Shown: positions 7,853 to 15,798, counted from the stretch's first letter. The stretch: 21,423 bases of DNA from Microbacterium sp. p3-SID336 (GCF_025143365.1 NZ_JALXPE010000067.1:1-21423); one strand, 5' to 3'. Program-made: numbers and translations. Notes: a model not told the origin generated them from the letters alone.

Positions 7853-8817
7853 GGGTCCCAGCCGCTCACATCGACGGGGTGCCCGCCGCACAGCAGCCCC
7901 TCGTCGCCGCGGTCCACGACGCGTCCGATCACGCGGAACCCCGGAGGCAGCACGCCGTCAGGGAGGGTCGCGAGCAGCGCGTGGTCCTCGCCGCCGGCCA
8001 GCGCACGCTCCGGTGCGTCGCCCAGCGCCGACCGATCCAGCTCGATCGTCACCCCGGAGGCCTCGGCCAGTCGTCGCGCATCGAGCGCCAGGCCGTCCGA
8101 GACGTCCATCATCGCGGTCGCGCCCGCCGCGGCGGCGACGGTGCCGAGGCCGATCGGCGGAGACGGCCGCAGCTGCGCGGCGACGGCGGCGCTCTCTCCC
8201 GGGCCGAGGCGGGCCGGATCCACCGCCACCGGGGCGTCGCCGTCGCGGAAGCGTCCGAACAGCACTGCGAGCCCGTGTGCGGCGTGACCGAGCTCGCCCG
8301 CCACCGCCACGACGTCGCCGGGGCGTGCTCCGGCGCGGGTGACGGGTGCGCGGCCCTCCAGGTCGCCCAGCGCCGTGACCGCCACCGTGAGGACGTCGGA
8401 CACGGTCAGGTCCCCGCCCACCACCGCGCAGCCGGGAGCCAGCGCCGCACACGCGTCTCGGAACCCGTCGGCCAGACGCTCCACGAACGACAGCCGCAGG
8501 TCGCGCGGGACCGCGAGGGCGACCAGCAGCGCCGTCGGCTTCGCACCCATCGCCGCGACATCGGCGAGGTTCACCGCAGCCGCCTTCCAGCCCAGGTCAC
8601 GAGCGCTGGACCAGGCCAACCGGAAGTCGGGACCGTGCACGAGCGTGTCGGTGGTGGCCACGACCGAGCCCGAGGGTGCCGCCACGACGGCCGCATCGTC
8701 GCCTGGGCCGAGGAGCGTGTGGGCGCCCGGCTCGGTGCGAGCGAGGATGGCACGGAGGATGCGCCCCTCGGAGACCTCTCCCAGGCGCGGATCGTCGGCT
8801 TCGGGTCGGGAGTGCAT
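7822..8817 (-). CDS. thiL: Thiamine-monophosphate kinase
   Basis: ThiL phosphorylates thiamine monophosphate to thiamine diphosphate, the active cofactor. The 331-residue protein shows GPGDDAA at 37-43, TTDTLVHGPDF at 55-65, the NLADVAAMGA segment at 83-92, GGDLT in the middle, DVSDGLALDA and GGEDHALL, all characteristic of the AIR synthase/ThiL fold. The ATG has a -10-like TACCTT 7 bases upstream, the one case here with 7 and not 6 bases. Its promoter is back to back with that of the DUF3515 gene. The 3' end overlaps the convergent rsmD by 31 bases. The next gene in the usual actinobacterial order (ddl side) is the divergent DUF3515 gene. Confidence 0.95.
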   Translation of the reverse strand: MHSRPEADDPRLGEVSEGRILRAILARTEPGAHTLLGPGDDAAVVAAPSGSVVATTDTLVHGPDFRLAWSSARDLGWKAAAVNLADVAAMGAKPTALLVALAVPRDLRLSFVERLADGFRDACAALAPGCAVVGGDLTVSDVLTVAVTALGDLEGRAPVTRAGARPGDVVAVAGELGHAAHGLAVLFGRFRDGDAPVAVDPARLGPGESAAVAAQLRPSPPIGLGTVAAAAGATAMMDVSDGLALDARRLAEASGVTIELDRSALGDAPERALAGGEDHALLATLPDGVLPPGFRVIGRVVDRGDEGLLCGGHPVDVSGWDPYRDWDSVAG

Positions 8818-8830
8818 GTCGTCAAAGGTA
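8818..8830 (-). promoter_or_regulatory. Leaderless-type promoter -10 box for thiL
   Basis: TACCTT (8830-8825, minus strand) is followed by TGACGAC, seven bases, then the thiL ATG. It shares the bases 8829-8830 with the plus-strand box of the DUF3515 gene. Confidence 0.5.
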
Positions 8831-8840
8831 GCCTGGATAC
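8829..8840 (+). promoter_or_regulatory. Leaderless-type promoter -10 box for the DUF3515 gene
   Basis: TAGCCT (8829-8834) is followed by GGATAC, six bases, then ATG 8841. The whole gap between the divergent thiL and DUF3515 starts is 23 bases, so both promoters must lie in it or inside the genes. Confidence 0.5.
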
Positions 8841-9323
8841 ATGCCCCGTTCCCGCCGCTTCGCTGCCGTCGCGGGGGCGCTCGCCCTCGCCGCCGCCCTC
8901 GCCGGATGCTCCACCACCGTGCACCTGGAGCCCGCGGACGACGCCAACGACCCGGGCTGCGCCTCGGTCTCCGTGCTGCTGCCCGAGACCGTCAGCGGGT
9001 TCGAGCGGGTCTGGACCGACGCGCAGGCGACGGGCGCCTGGGGCGACCCGACGATCGTGCTGCGCTGCGGCGTGGAACCGCCGGCGCCGTCCGCCCTCGT
9101 GTGCACCACTCTGGGCGGCGTCGACTGGCTCGTGCTCGACCAGGAGGAGGAGCGCCAGCGCCTCGTGACCTACGGCCGGGAGCCCGCGGTCGAGATCACC
9201 ATCCGTCGCGGCGAGCAGATCGACTTCCAGTCCATCGTGAACACGCTGTCCACGAGCATCCAGTCCGGCCTGGCGCCGGCGACGGCGGAGTGCACCGACC
9301 GGGTCGAGTTCCCCGCGAGCTGA
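8841..9323 (+). CDS. DUF3515 family lipoprotein
   Basis: This is a 160-residue predicted lipoprotein. The first 22 residues form a signal peptide (basic MPRSRR, then an Ala/Leu-rich core) ending in the lipobox LAGC with Cys23 as the lipidated residue. The mature part contains the segment TGAWGDPTIVLRCGV and a WLV...Y...V pattern that I recognise as DUF3515, an actinobacterial family usually found beside ddl or thiL. Its function is unknown; the location next to D-Ala-D-Ala ligase suggests an envelope role, but that is inference. Conserved cysteines in ASVSV/LRCGV/LVCTT/AECTD positions may form disulfides outside the membrane. It converges on ddl with 22 bases between the two genes. Confidence 0.88.
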   Translation: MPRSRRFAAVAGALALAAALAGCSTTVHLEPADDANDPGCASVSVLLPETVSGFERVWTDAQATGAWGDPTIVLRCGVEPPAPSALVCTTLGGVDWLVLDQEEERQRLVTYGREPAVEITIRRGEQIDFQSIVNTLSTSIQSGLAPATAECTDRVEFPAS

Positions 9324-9350
9324 GTGCCCGCGGGAAACAGTCGACTCAGC
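9319..9350. terminator. Inverted repeat at the DUF3515/ddl convergent junction
   Basis: GCTGAGT (9319-9325) and ACTCAGC (9344-9350) are perfect complements, and each arm contains the stop codon of one of the two convergent genes. The 18-base loop includes the palindrome CCCGCGGG (9327-9334). There is no T-run, so if it terminates transcription it is not a classical intrinsic terminator. Confidence 0.3.
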
Positions 9351-10428
9351 GGCGCAGACCCGCCTCGACGAGCTCCGTGATGAGGTCGCCGTAGCTGAGG
9401 CCGGAGGCGACCCAGCACTTCGGGAACATCGAGATCGGCGTGAACCCCGGCATCGTGTTGAGCTCGTTCACCACGAGCTCGCCCGACGGGGTGAGGAACA
9501 TGTCCACCCGGGCGAGACCGCGGCCGTCCACCGCCTCGAACGCGCGGACCCCGGCTTCCTGCACCGCCGTCACCTGCTCCGGCGACAGCTCCGCGGGGCA
9601 CACCACGTCGACGCCGTCACCCCCGAGGTACTTGCCCTCGAAGTCGTAGAAGCCCCGGTCGGTCAGCACGATCTCGCCCGGCAGCGAGGCCCGGACGCCT
9701 TCGGCTGCCTCCAGCACCGCGACCTCGATCTCGCGCCCGGTGACCCCGGTCTCGATGAGCACCTTGTCGTCCTCGGCGAACGCGACCGCGAGAGCCGCCT
9801 CCAGCTCGTCCGGCGCGCTCACCTTCGACACGCCGACGCTCGAGCCCGCCCTGGCCGGCTTCACGAACACCGGCAGTCCGAGTTCGGCGGCGCGGGCGCG
9901 CACGGCCTCCGGCGTCGCATCCCACTCCGCGCGGCGCACGGTGGTCCAGGGTGCGACGGCGATCCCGGCGGCCTGCAGCGCGATCTTCATGAAGTGCTTG
10001 TCCATGCAGAGCGCCGAGTCGAGCACGCCACCGCCGGCGTACGGCACCTCGAGCGTGTCGAAGTAGCCCTGGATCGTGCCATCCTCGCCGTGGGGTCCGT
10101 GCAGGATGGGCAGCACCACGTCGATCTCACCGAAGCCCTGTCGGGTGCCGTCGGCGTGGACCACGCGGAGCGTGCGGTCTCCCCCCGGCTCCGGCCAGAG
10201 CACGCGGCTGCCGTTGTCGACGACCTCGGGCAGATGCTCCGCGTCGAGCGGGAACTTCGCGGGGTCGTCGTCCTCCAGCACGAAGGCGCCCTCGCGGGTG
10301 ATGCCGACCGGGATCACCCGGTAGCGGTCGCGGTCAATCGCGCCCAGCACTCCCCCCGCCGTTGCGGAACTGATCGAATGCTCGCTGGAGCGCCCGCCGA
10401 AGAGCACCACCACCGTCTGCTTGTCCAT
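9346..10428 (-). CDS. ddl: D-alanine--D-alanine ligase
   Basis: This cytoplasmic ATP-grasp ligase makes the D-Ala-D-Ala dipeptide for peptidoglycan precursors. The 360-residue protein has GGRSSEHSIS at 11-20, HGPHGEDGTIQG at 110-121, PARAGSSVGVSK at 191-202, the omega-loop FYDFEGKY ending in Lys266-Tyr267, ARVDMFLT and NELNTMPGFTPISMFPK. The Lys-Tyr pair in the loop corresponds to that of D-Ala-D-Ala ligases and argues against a D-lactate (vancomycin-resistance) type. The ATG has AGAGGA 6 bases upstream. It begins inside gpsA: the last 95 bases of gpsA overlap its start in another frame. It is the last gene of murA-plsC-gpsA-ddl. Confidence 0.97.
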   Translation of the reverse strand: MDKQTVVVLFGGRSSEHSISSATAGGVLGAIDRDRYRVIPVGITREGAFVLEDDDPAKFPLDAEHLPEVVDNGSRVLWPEPGGDRTLRVVHADGTRQGFGEIDVVLPILHGPHGEDGTIQGYFDTLEVPYAGGGVLDSALCMDKHFMKIALQAAGIAVAPWTTVRRAEWDATPEAVRARAAELGLPVFVKPARAGSSVGVSKVSAPDELEAALAVAFAEDDKVLIETGVTGREIEVAVLEAAEGVRASLPGEIVLTDRGFYDFEGKYLGGDGVDVVCPAELSPEQVTAVQEAGVRAFEAVDGRGLARVDMFLTPSGELVVNELNTMPGFTPISMFPKCWVASGLSYGDLITELVEAGLRR

Positions 10429-11467
10429 GGTTGGTCCTCTCCCCTTGGGGGGTGTCGTCGTCCGTCGTCAGGTGCGGGGCGATGTCGCGGGGATCCATCT
10501 TGCCGTCGAGCACCATCTTGACCTGCTCGACGATGGGCATATGGACATGGGCCTCGCGGGCGAGCTGCAGGATCGGGGCCACCGAGGCCAGCCCCTCGGC
10601 CGTCTGCTGCATCTGCTTCACGACGTCCTGGAAGCTGTACCCCTGGCCGAGCAGGCGCCCGGCGGTGTTGTTGCGGCTCAGCGGGGATTGACACGTCGCG
10701 ATGAGGTCGCCGAGGCCCGCGAGCCCCTGGAGCGTCTCGGGCTGTGCACCGTTCGCCACCGCGAAGTCGGTCATCTCGACCAGCCCGCGCGTGATGATCG
10801 AGGCCTTGGTGTTCTCGCCGTACCCCACGCCGTCGACGATGCCGATCGCGACCGCGATGAGGTTCTTGAGCACGCCTCCGAACTCCGTGCCGATCACGTC
10901 CGTGTTCACGAACGTGCGGAAGTAGCCGTTGCGCGCCGCTCTCGCCACGACGTCGGCGGTCTCCTGGCTGCGTGAGGAGATCACGGCCGCGGTCGGCTGC
11001 TCCCTCGCGATCTCGAGGGCGAGGTTGGGGCCGGAGGCGACGGCGATGCGGTCGGGATCGCACCGCAGCTCCTCCTGGATCACCTGGCTCATGCGGAGTC
11101 CCGTGCCGCGCTCGACGCCCTTCATGAGGCTGACGATCCGGGAGTCTCCGGACGCGATCAGGGGGCGGAGCGCCTTGAGGTTCTCTCGCAGCGACTGGCT
11201 CGGCACGGACAGGTAGACCTGTTCGGCGCCGTCCAACGCGGAGGCGAGCTCGTGCGTCGCGGCCATGGCGCGCGGCAGGTTGATCCCGGGAAGATACCGG
11301 GAGTTGCGCTTGGCCTCGTGGATCTCGTGCGCGAGCTCCGCGCGACGCGCCCACATCGTGACCTGCGCCCCGCCGTCCGCCAGGATCTTGCCGAACGTGG
11401 TGCCCCAGCTTCCCGCGCCGATCACGGCGACGCGTGGTCCTGCGGGCTGGTGTCTCTTAGGAGTCAA
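10334..11467 (-). CDS. gpsA: Glycerol-3-phosphate dehydrogenase [NAD(P)+]
   Basis: GpsA reduces dihydroxyacetone phosphate to sn-glycerol-3-phosphate, the backbone for phospholipid synthesis. The protein has the N-terminal Rossmann motif VIGAGSWGTTFG, the PSQSLRENL segment, GPNLALEI, LKNLIAVAIGIVDG with the catalytic-lysine region, and GLGDLIATC with SRN. The only available start is TTG 11467, overlapping the end of plsC by 11 bases; GGAG about 10 bases upstream supports it. The C-terminus is unusual. After the expected end near HLTTDDDTPQGE (about residue 345) it runs on for roughly 30 residues of Gly/Arg-rich sequence that is out of frame with ddl over 95 bases. Together with plsC it forms a phospholipid pair inside a cell-wall operon. 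Confidence 0.94.
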   Translation of the reverse strand: MTPKRHQPAGPRVAVIGAGSWGTTFGKILADGGAQVTMWARRAELAHEIHEAKRNSRYLPGINLPRAMAATHELASALDGAEQVYLSVPSQSLRENLKALRPLIASGDSRIVSLMKGVERGTGLRMSQVIQEELRCDPDRIAVASGPNLALEIAREQPTAAVISSRSQETADVVARAARNGYFRTFVNTDVIGTEFGGVLKNLIAVAIGIVDGVGYGENTKASIITRGLVEMTDFAVANGAQPETLQGLAGLGDLIATCQSPLSRNNTAGRLLGQGYSFQDVVKQMQQTAEGLASVAPILQLAREAHVHMPIVEQVKMVLDGKMDPRDIAPHLTTDDDTPQGERTNHGQADGGGALRRALQRAFDQFRNGGGSAGRD

Positions 11468-12221
11468 GTCGACCCGTCTCCTTCTGGCCGTGGCTCGTCG
11501 GATTCCATCGCTCCGCCGGCGCCTTCTCCTCGCGCAGCTCCTCGAGCAGCGCGGTGATCGCGTTCATCAGGCGGGTCGTGGCCTCGTTCAGCGCCGCCGG
11601 CTCATGCGCCCGTCCCCGGAGATCCTCGACGTCGACCGGATCGCCCACGAGCACCTGCACCGGCTTACGGAGCGGCCACAGGCTCAGACCCTTCTGGTAG
11701 CGGCCCATGATCTCCTGGGTCCCCCACTGCGCCATCGGGATGAGCGGGATGCCGTCGGCGAGGGCGAGGCGCACGGCGCCGGACTTGCCGCGCATCGGCC
11801 ACAGGTCGGGGTCCCGCGTGAGGGTGCCCTCTGGGTACACGATCACTCCCCGTCCGTGCTCGACGAGCGCCTCGGACTGGGCCATGGTCTGCTTCGCGGC
11901 GGTGGCGGAGGAGGTCCGCGCCACCGGCACCATTCCGGTGCGGTGCAGCACCCAGCCGAGCACGGGCACGCGGAAGAGGCTCTCCTTCGCCATGAAGCGA
12001 GGAGCCCTGCCCATGCGCCAGACCGCGACAGCGACGATCAGCGGGTCGAACTCCGAGTAATGGTTCGGCGCCAGCACGAACGCCCCCTCGCGCGGAAGCT
12101 TCTCCGCGCCGCGGACGCGGATCTTCGCGATCAGCGACACGAGCGGGATGACGAGCACCGCGAGCGGCCAGAAGAGGCTCGGCCGCGCCTTCTCCGGTGA
12201 CCGGGAAGCCATCGGACTCAC
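11457..12221 (-). CDS. plsC: 1-acyl-sn-glycerol-3-phosphate acyltransferase (PlsC family)
   Basis: This is a 254-residue membrane-associated acyltransferase, probably acylating lysophosphatidic acid to phosphatidic acid. The catalytic HX4D motif is NHYSEFD (His54 to Asp59) and the glycerophosphate-binding motif is PEGT (130-133). A hydrophobic segment near 15-33 anchors it to the membrane. The start taken is GTG 12221, which overlaps the murA stop as GTGA; ATG 12212, three codons in, is an alternative. The end overlaps gpsA by 11 bases. Substrate cannot be told from sequence alone because the family includes other lysophospholipid acyltransferases, but the gpsA neighbour fits phosphatidate synthesis. 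Confidence 0.9.
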   Translation of the reverse strand: MSPMASRSPEKARPSLFWPLAVLVIPLVSLIAKIRVRGAEKLPREGAFVLAPNHYSEFDPLIVAVAVWRMGRAPRFMAKESLFRVPVLGWVLHRTGMVPVARTSSATAAKQTMAQSEALVEHGRGVIVYPEGTLTRDPDLWPMRGKSGAVRLALADGIPLIPMAQWGTQEIMGRYQKGLSLWPLRKPVQVLVGDPVDVEDLRGRAHEPAALNEATTRLMNAITALLEELREEKAPAERWNPTSHGQKETGRLDS

Positions 12222-13585
12222 CGGATGACGTCGAAGTCGGCGCCCAGGGCGTCGAGCTTGGCGAGGAACTTCTCATAGCCGCGCGCGAGGATGTCCACAC
12301 CGGACACCTTCGACTCGCCGGAGGCGGTGAGCGCGGCGATCACGTGGCTGTAGCCGCCCCGCAGGTCGGGGACCACGATGTCGGCGCCGTGCAGCGGCGT
12401 GGGACCGGTGATGACGGCTGCCTGCTCCAGGTCGCGGCGCGGCACACGGCGCGGGCCGTCCTGCAGCCCACGCGGGTGCACCACGATGTCGGCGCCCATC
12501 TTGACGAGGGCCTGCGTGAAGCCCATGCGGTTCTCATAGACCGTCTCGTGCACCACGGAGCGGCCGTGCGCCTGGGTCAGCGCGACCACGAGCGGCTGCT
12601 GCCAGTCGGTCATGAAGCCGGGGTGCACGTCGGTCTCGATCACGACCGGCTTGATGTCCCCGTCACGGCGGAACAGGATGCCGTCCTCCTGGATGTCGAA
12701 CCAGCCGCCCGCCTTGCGGAAGACATTGAGGAACGTCAGCATCTCCTGCTGCTTGGCTCCGCCCACGAAGATCTCGCCGTCGGTGGCCAGCGCCGCCGAG
12801 GCCCAGGACGCCGCCTCGTTTCGGTCGAAGATCGACCGATGGTCGTAGCCGCGGAGCTTCTCGACGCCCTCGATGAGGATGACCCGGTTCGGCTCGTAGG
12901 AGATGATCGCGCCCATCTTCTGCAGGACGGCGATCAGATCCATGATCTCGGGCTCGATCGCGGCATTCCGCAGCTCGGTGATGCCCTCGGCGCGCACCGC
13001 GGTCAGCAGGACCTGCTCCGTCGCGCCCACGCTCGGGTACGGCAGGGGGATGTTCGCGCCGTGCAGACGTGCGCCACCCGTGGACAGTCGGATGCCGCTC
13101 GGCAGCTTCTCGACGATCGCACCGAACTTGCGCAGCGCGTCGAGGTGGAAGTCGATGGGCCGGTCGCCGATGCGGCAGCCGCCGAGGTCGGGGATGAACG
13201 CCTGCCCGAGTCGGTGCAGCAGCGGGCCGCAGAACAGGATCGGGATGCGGGACGCGCCGGCGTGGGCGTCGATCTCCTCGAAGTGCGCCGACTCCACATC
13301 GCTCGGGTCGAACACGAGCGCGCCGGGCTCGTCGCCGTCGCTGACGCGCACGCCGTGCACCTCGAGCAGCGAGCGGACCACGGCCACGTCGCTGATCGCC
13401 GGGACGTCCCGCAGCACGCTCGTCGTCTCGCCGAGCAGGGACGCGACCATCGCCTTGGTGGCGAGGTTCTTCGCACCCTTCACGTCGACCCGCCCGCGCA
13501 GCGGACGGCCTCCTCGAATGGCGAGGACGTCTCCGGTGAGTGCAGGCACTGCGTCGGGGAGAGCGTCGCGCACGGGTGTCGTCAT
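12218..13585 (-). CDS. murA: UDP-N-acetylglucosamine 1-carboxyvinyltransferase
   Basis: MurA transfers enolpyruvate from PEP to UDP-GlcNAc, the first committed step of peptidoglycan synthesis. The 455-residue protein has KGAKNLATK (the conserved Lys39-Asn40 pair) and GGCRIGDRPIDFHL with the active-site cysteine at Cys137. It is therefore the cysteine type that fosfomycin can alkylate, unlike the Asp-containing mycobacterial enzyme. ATG 13585 is chosen because GTGAGG lies 6 bases upstream and the protein then starts a few residues before the usual GGRPLRG region. Longer readings to 13605 or 13741 lack a ribosome site and run into leuD. The stop overlaps plsC (GTGA). It is the first gene of a four-gene operon. 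Confidence 0.96.
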   Translation of the reverse strand: MTTPVRDALPDAVPALTGDVLAIRGGRPLRGRVDVKGAKNLATKAMVASLLGETTSVLRDVPAISDVAVVRSLLEVHGVRVSDGDEPGALVFDPSDVESAHFEEIDAHAGASRIPILFCGPLLHRLGQAFIPDLGGCRIGDRPIDFHLDALRKFGAIVEKLPSGIRLSTGGARLHGANIPLPYPSVGATEQVLLTAVRAEGITELRNAAIEPEIMDLIAVLQKMGAIISYEPNRVILIEGVEKLRGYDHRSIFDRNEAASWASAALATDGEIFVGGAKQQEMLTFLNVFRKAGGWFDIQEDGILFRRDGDIKPVVIETDVHPGFMTDWQQPLVVALTQAHGRSVVHETVYENRMGFTQALVKMGADIVVHPRGLQDGPRRVPRRDLEQAAVITGPTPLHGADIVVPDLRGGYSHVIAALTASGESKVSGVDILARGYEKFLAKLDALGADFDVIR

Positions 13586-13605
13586 TCGGGGCCTCACTTC
13601 GTTCA

Positions 13606-13620
13606 TCGGGGGCGGTTTTA
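13606..13620 (-). promoter_or_regulatory. Possible promoter for murA-plsC-gpsA-ddl
   Basis: In the 61 bases between leuD and murA the only AT-rich patch is TAAAAC (13620-13615, minus strand), an imperfect -10 box. A start about 7 bases on would leave a leader of about 23 bases containing the GTGAGG ribosome site. No clear -35 box is seen. Read-through from leuCD is also possible. Confidence 0.25.
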
Positions 13621-13646
13621 CCCCTGGCTCCCCCGCCCCCTCCGTG

Positions 13647-14243
13647 TCATGGAACGGGGAGGGTCCGCGGCCGCCACGACTCGCGACGGGCCTCGAACTG
13701 CGCGATCTTGTCTTCGTTGCGCAGCGTGAGCCCGATGTCATCGAGCCCTTCGAGGAGCCGCCATCTAGTGTAATCGTCGATCCCGATGTCGGCCTGGAAG
13801 GCGCCGAGCGAAGCGGTGCGCGCCTCCAGGTCGACGGTCATCTGCGCCCCGGGCTCCTGCTCGATCGCCGCCCAGAAGCGCTCCAGGTCGTCCTCCGAGA
13901 TCGTCGCGGCGAGCAGGCCCTGCTTGCCCGAGTTTCCGCGGAAGATGTCGGCGAAGCGCGGGCTCAGCACGACCTTGAAGCCGAAGTCCCGCAGCGCCCA
14001 GACGGCGTGCTCCCGGCTGGACCCGGTGCCGAAGTCCGGGCCGGCCACCAGGATCGACGCGCCCTGGTACGCGGGCCGGTTGAGCACGAACTCCGGGTCC
14101 TGCCGCCAGCCGTGGAAGAGCGCATCCTCGAACCCGGTCTTGGTCACGCGCTTCAGGAAGACCGCGGGGATGATCTGGTCGGTGTCGACGTTCGAGCGCT
14201 TCAGCGGCGCGGCGATGCCCGTGTGGGTCGTGAACTTCTCCAT
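13647..14243 (-). CDS. leuD: 3-isopropylmalate dehydratase small subunit
   Basis: LeuD is the swivelling small subunit that, with LeuC, isomerises 2-isopropylmalate to 3-isopropylmalate in leucine synthesis. The 198-residue protein shows the family features [16 protein letters not shown] near 18-33, [17 protein letters not shown] (substrate-binding GSSREH) around 68-84, and [18 protein letters not shown]. Its ATG is 2 bases after the leuC stop, with GAGG 7 bases upstream inside leuC. The length is normal for the family. It shares the leuC promoter and leader. Confidence 0.97.
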   Translation of the reverse strand: MEKFTTHTGIAAPLKRSNVDTDQIIPAVFLKRVTKTGFEDALFHGWRQDPEFVLNRPAYQGASILVAGPDFGTGSSREHAVWALRDFGFKVVLSPRFADIFRGNSGKQGLLAATISEDDLERFWAAIEQEPGAQMTVDLEARTASLGAFQADIGIDDYTRWRLLEGLDDIGLTLRNEDKIAQFEARRESWRPRTLPVP

Positions 14244-14245
14244 GG

Positions 14246-15691
14246 TCAGACCTCTTCCGTCAGATCGCTCGGGCTGGACAGCGTGCCGCGGATGGCGGTG
14301 GCCGCGGCCACGAGCGGGGAGACGAGGTGCGTCCGCCCGCCCTTGCCCTGACGCCCCTCGAAGTTGCGGTTCGAGGTGGAGGCGCAGCGCTCACCCGGCG
14401 CGAGCTGGTCCGGGTTCATACCCAGGCACATCGAGCAGCCGGCGAACCGCCACTCCGCGCCGAAGTCCTTGATGACCTGGTCGAGACCCTCGGCCTCGGC
14501 CTCCAGCCGGACGCGGGCGGAGCCGGGCACGACCATCACCCGCACACCGTCGGCCTTCTTCTTGCCCTGGATGATCGAGGCGAACGCGCGCAGGTCCTCG
14601 ATGCGGCTGTTGGTGCACGAGCCCATGAACACGGCGTCGACCGGCACCTCCTTCAGCGGCGTTCCCGGCGTCAGGTCCATGTACTCCAGCGCGCGCTCGG
14701 CGGCCGCACGCTCATTGGGGTCCGCGATGGCCGCCGGGTCCGGAACAGACGACGACAGCGAGCTGCCCTGCCCGGGGTTCGTGCCCCAGGTGACGAAGGG
14801 CTCCAGCTCATCGGCGTCGATGAACACCTCGGCGTCGAAGGTCGCGCCCTCATCGGTCGGCAGCGTGCGCCAGTAGGCGACCGCGTCCTCCCAGTCCTGT
14901 CCCTTCGGGGCGTGCGGGCGCCCCTCCAGGTAGGCGAAGGTCGTCTCGTCGGGAGCCACCATGCCCGCGCGGGCACCAGCCTCGATCGACATGTTGCAGA
15001 TCGTCATGCGGCCCTCCATGGAGAGAGCGCGGATCGCACTGCCGCGGTACTCGAGCACGTAGCCCTGGCCGCCGCCGGTGCCGATCTTGGCGATCACCGC
15101 GAGGATGATGTCCTTCGCGGTGACCCCGGGTCGCAGCGTGCCCTCGACGTTGATGGCCATGGTCTTGAACGGCTTGAGCGGGAGCGTCTGGGTCGCCATG
15201 ACGTGCTCGACCTCGCTCGTGCCGATGCCGAACGCCATGGCGCCGAAGGCGCCGTGTGTCGAGGTGTGCGAGTCGCCGCAGACCACGGTGATGCCGGGCA
15301 TCGTCAGCCCCAGCTGCGGCCCGACCACGTGCACGATGCCCTGCTCGGCGTCGCCCAGCGAGTGCAGTCGCACGCCGAACTCGGCGGCGTTGCGGCGCAG
15401 CGTCTCGATCTGCGTGCGGCTGGTCAGGTCGGCGATCGGCTTGTCGATCTCCCAGGTGGGGGTGTTGTGGTCCTCGGTCGCGATGGTGAGGTCGAGGCGC
15501 CGCAGCGGACGCCCTTCGCTGCGCAGACCGTCGAACGCCTGCGGGCTGGTGACCTCGTGCACGAGGTGCAGGTCGATGTAGATGAGGTCGGGCTGTCCGT
15601 CCTCGCCCTTGACGACGAGGTGGTCGTCCCACACCTTCTCGGCGAGGGTCCTGGGGCGTGCGGACGAGGCTCCGGTGTCGGGGCTGGTCAT
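14246..15691 (-). CDS. leuC: 3-isopropylmalate dehydratase large subunit
   Basis: LeuC is the aconitase-type subunit carrying the [4Fe-4S] cluster of isopropylmalate isomerase. The 481-residue protein has the three cluster cysteines Cys359 (MGSCTNSR), Cys419 and Cys422 ([12 protein letters not shown]), the TEDHNTPT segment at 72-79 and [14 protein letters not shown] at 138-151. ATG 15691 is chosen because AGGAGA is placed 6 bases upstream; an extension to 15724 would put that site inside the gene. It is followed 2 bases later by leuD. A 107-base leader encoding a Leu-rich peptide precedes it and probably mediates leucine control. Confidence 0.97.
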   Translation of the reverse strand: MTSPDTGASSARPRTLAEKVWDDHLVVKGEDGQPDLIYIDLHLVHEVTSPQAFDGLRSEGRPLRRLDLTIATEDHNTPTWEIDKPIADLTSRTQIETLRRNAAEFGVRLHSLGDAEQGIVHVVGPQLGLTMPGITVVCGDSHTSTHGAFGAMAFGIGTSEVEHVMATQTLPLKPFKTMAINVEGTLRPGVTAKDIILAVIAKIGTGGGQGYVLEYRGSAIRALSMEGRMTICNMSIEAGARAGMVAPDETTFAYLEGRPHAPKGQDWEDAVAYWRTLPTDEGATFDAEVFIDADELEPFVTWGTNPGQGSSLSSSVPDPAAIADPNERAAAERALEYMDLTPGTPLKEVPVDAVFMGSCTNSRIEDLRAFASIIQGKKKADGVRVMVVPGSARVRLEAEAEGLDQVIKDFGAEWRFAGCSMCLGMNPDQLAPGERCASTSNRNFEGRQGKGGRTHLVSPLVAAATAIRGTLSSPSDLTEEV

Positions 15692-15798
15692 GGCGTGTCT
15701 CCTGTGGCTGGCGGTTCGGCCCACGATGGACTCCGCGACGAGGAGGGGCTCTAGATCGAGGTCTCGCCGCGGCCGCTAAGAAGGAGCACGGTCCGCAT
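15692..15798 (-). promoter_or_regulatory. leuCD leader region, candidate leucine attenuator
   Basis: These 107 bases run from the leader-peptide ATG to leuC. The 5' half is the 15-codon leader ORF. GCGGCGAG inside its codons (minus 15770-15763) can pair with CTCGTCGC (15743-15736) over 8 bp with one G-U. The leuC ribosome site AGGAG can pair with CTCCT, which occurs both in the Leu codons and just before CTCGTCGC. So alternative folds that hide or expose the ribosome site are possible. No U-run follows a hairpin, so a translational or Rho-type mechanism is more likely than an intrinsic terminator. Confidence 0.5.
15751..15798 (-). CDS. Leucine leader peptide, 15 residues
   Basis: The ORF reads [15 protein letters not shown] and ends with TAG. 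It has three Leu codons in a row (CTC CTT CTT), two of them CTT, a codon that is scarce in the surrounding GC-rich genes. Its ATG is exactly 6 bases after the -10 box TAACCT, so its mRNA should begin at the ATG. It lies just ahead of leuCD in the same direction, which is the expected position for a leucine-sensing leader peptide. Leader peptides upstream of amino-acid genes are well known in actinobacteria; I do not recognise this exact peptide. It is too short for similarity to prove coding. Confidence 0.6.
   Translation of the reverse strand: MRTVLLLSGRGETSI

Noticed and set aside
10143..10428. Ddl as a D-Ala-D-lactate (vancomycin resistance type) ligase
   Set aside because: The omega-loop ends in Lys-Tyr (FYDFEGKY) as in D-Ala-D-Ala ligases, and there are no vanH/vanX neighbours.
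13637..13672. CCCTCC/GGAGGG inverted repeat near the leuD end as a terminator
   Set aside because: It is only 6 bp long with a 14-base loop, lies mostly inside the leuD 3' end, and has no T-run.
12197..13729. A 510-codon plus-strand open frame opposite murA
   Set aside because: It is the complement of a clear murA with conserved catalytic residues. Its translation is low-complexity and charged with no recognisable motif.
13586..13741. N-terminal extensions of murA to 13605 or 13741
   Set aside because: The longer forms would overlap leuD or lack a ribosome site, while ATG 13585 has GTGAGG at good spacing and gives the expected N-terminus.
15692..15724. Extension of leuC to 15724
   Set aside because: The strong AGGAGA site lies 6 bases before ATG 15691 and would be buried inside the longer gene.
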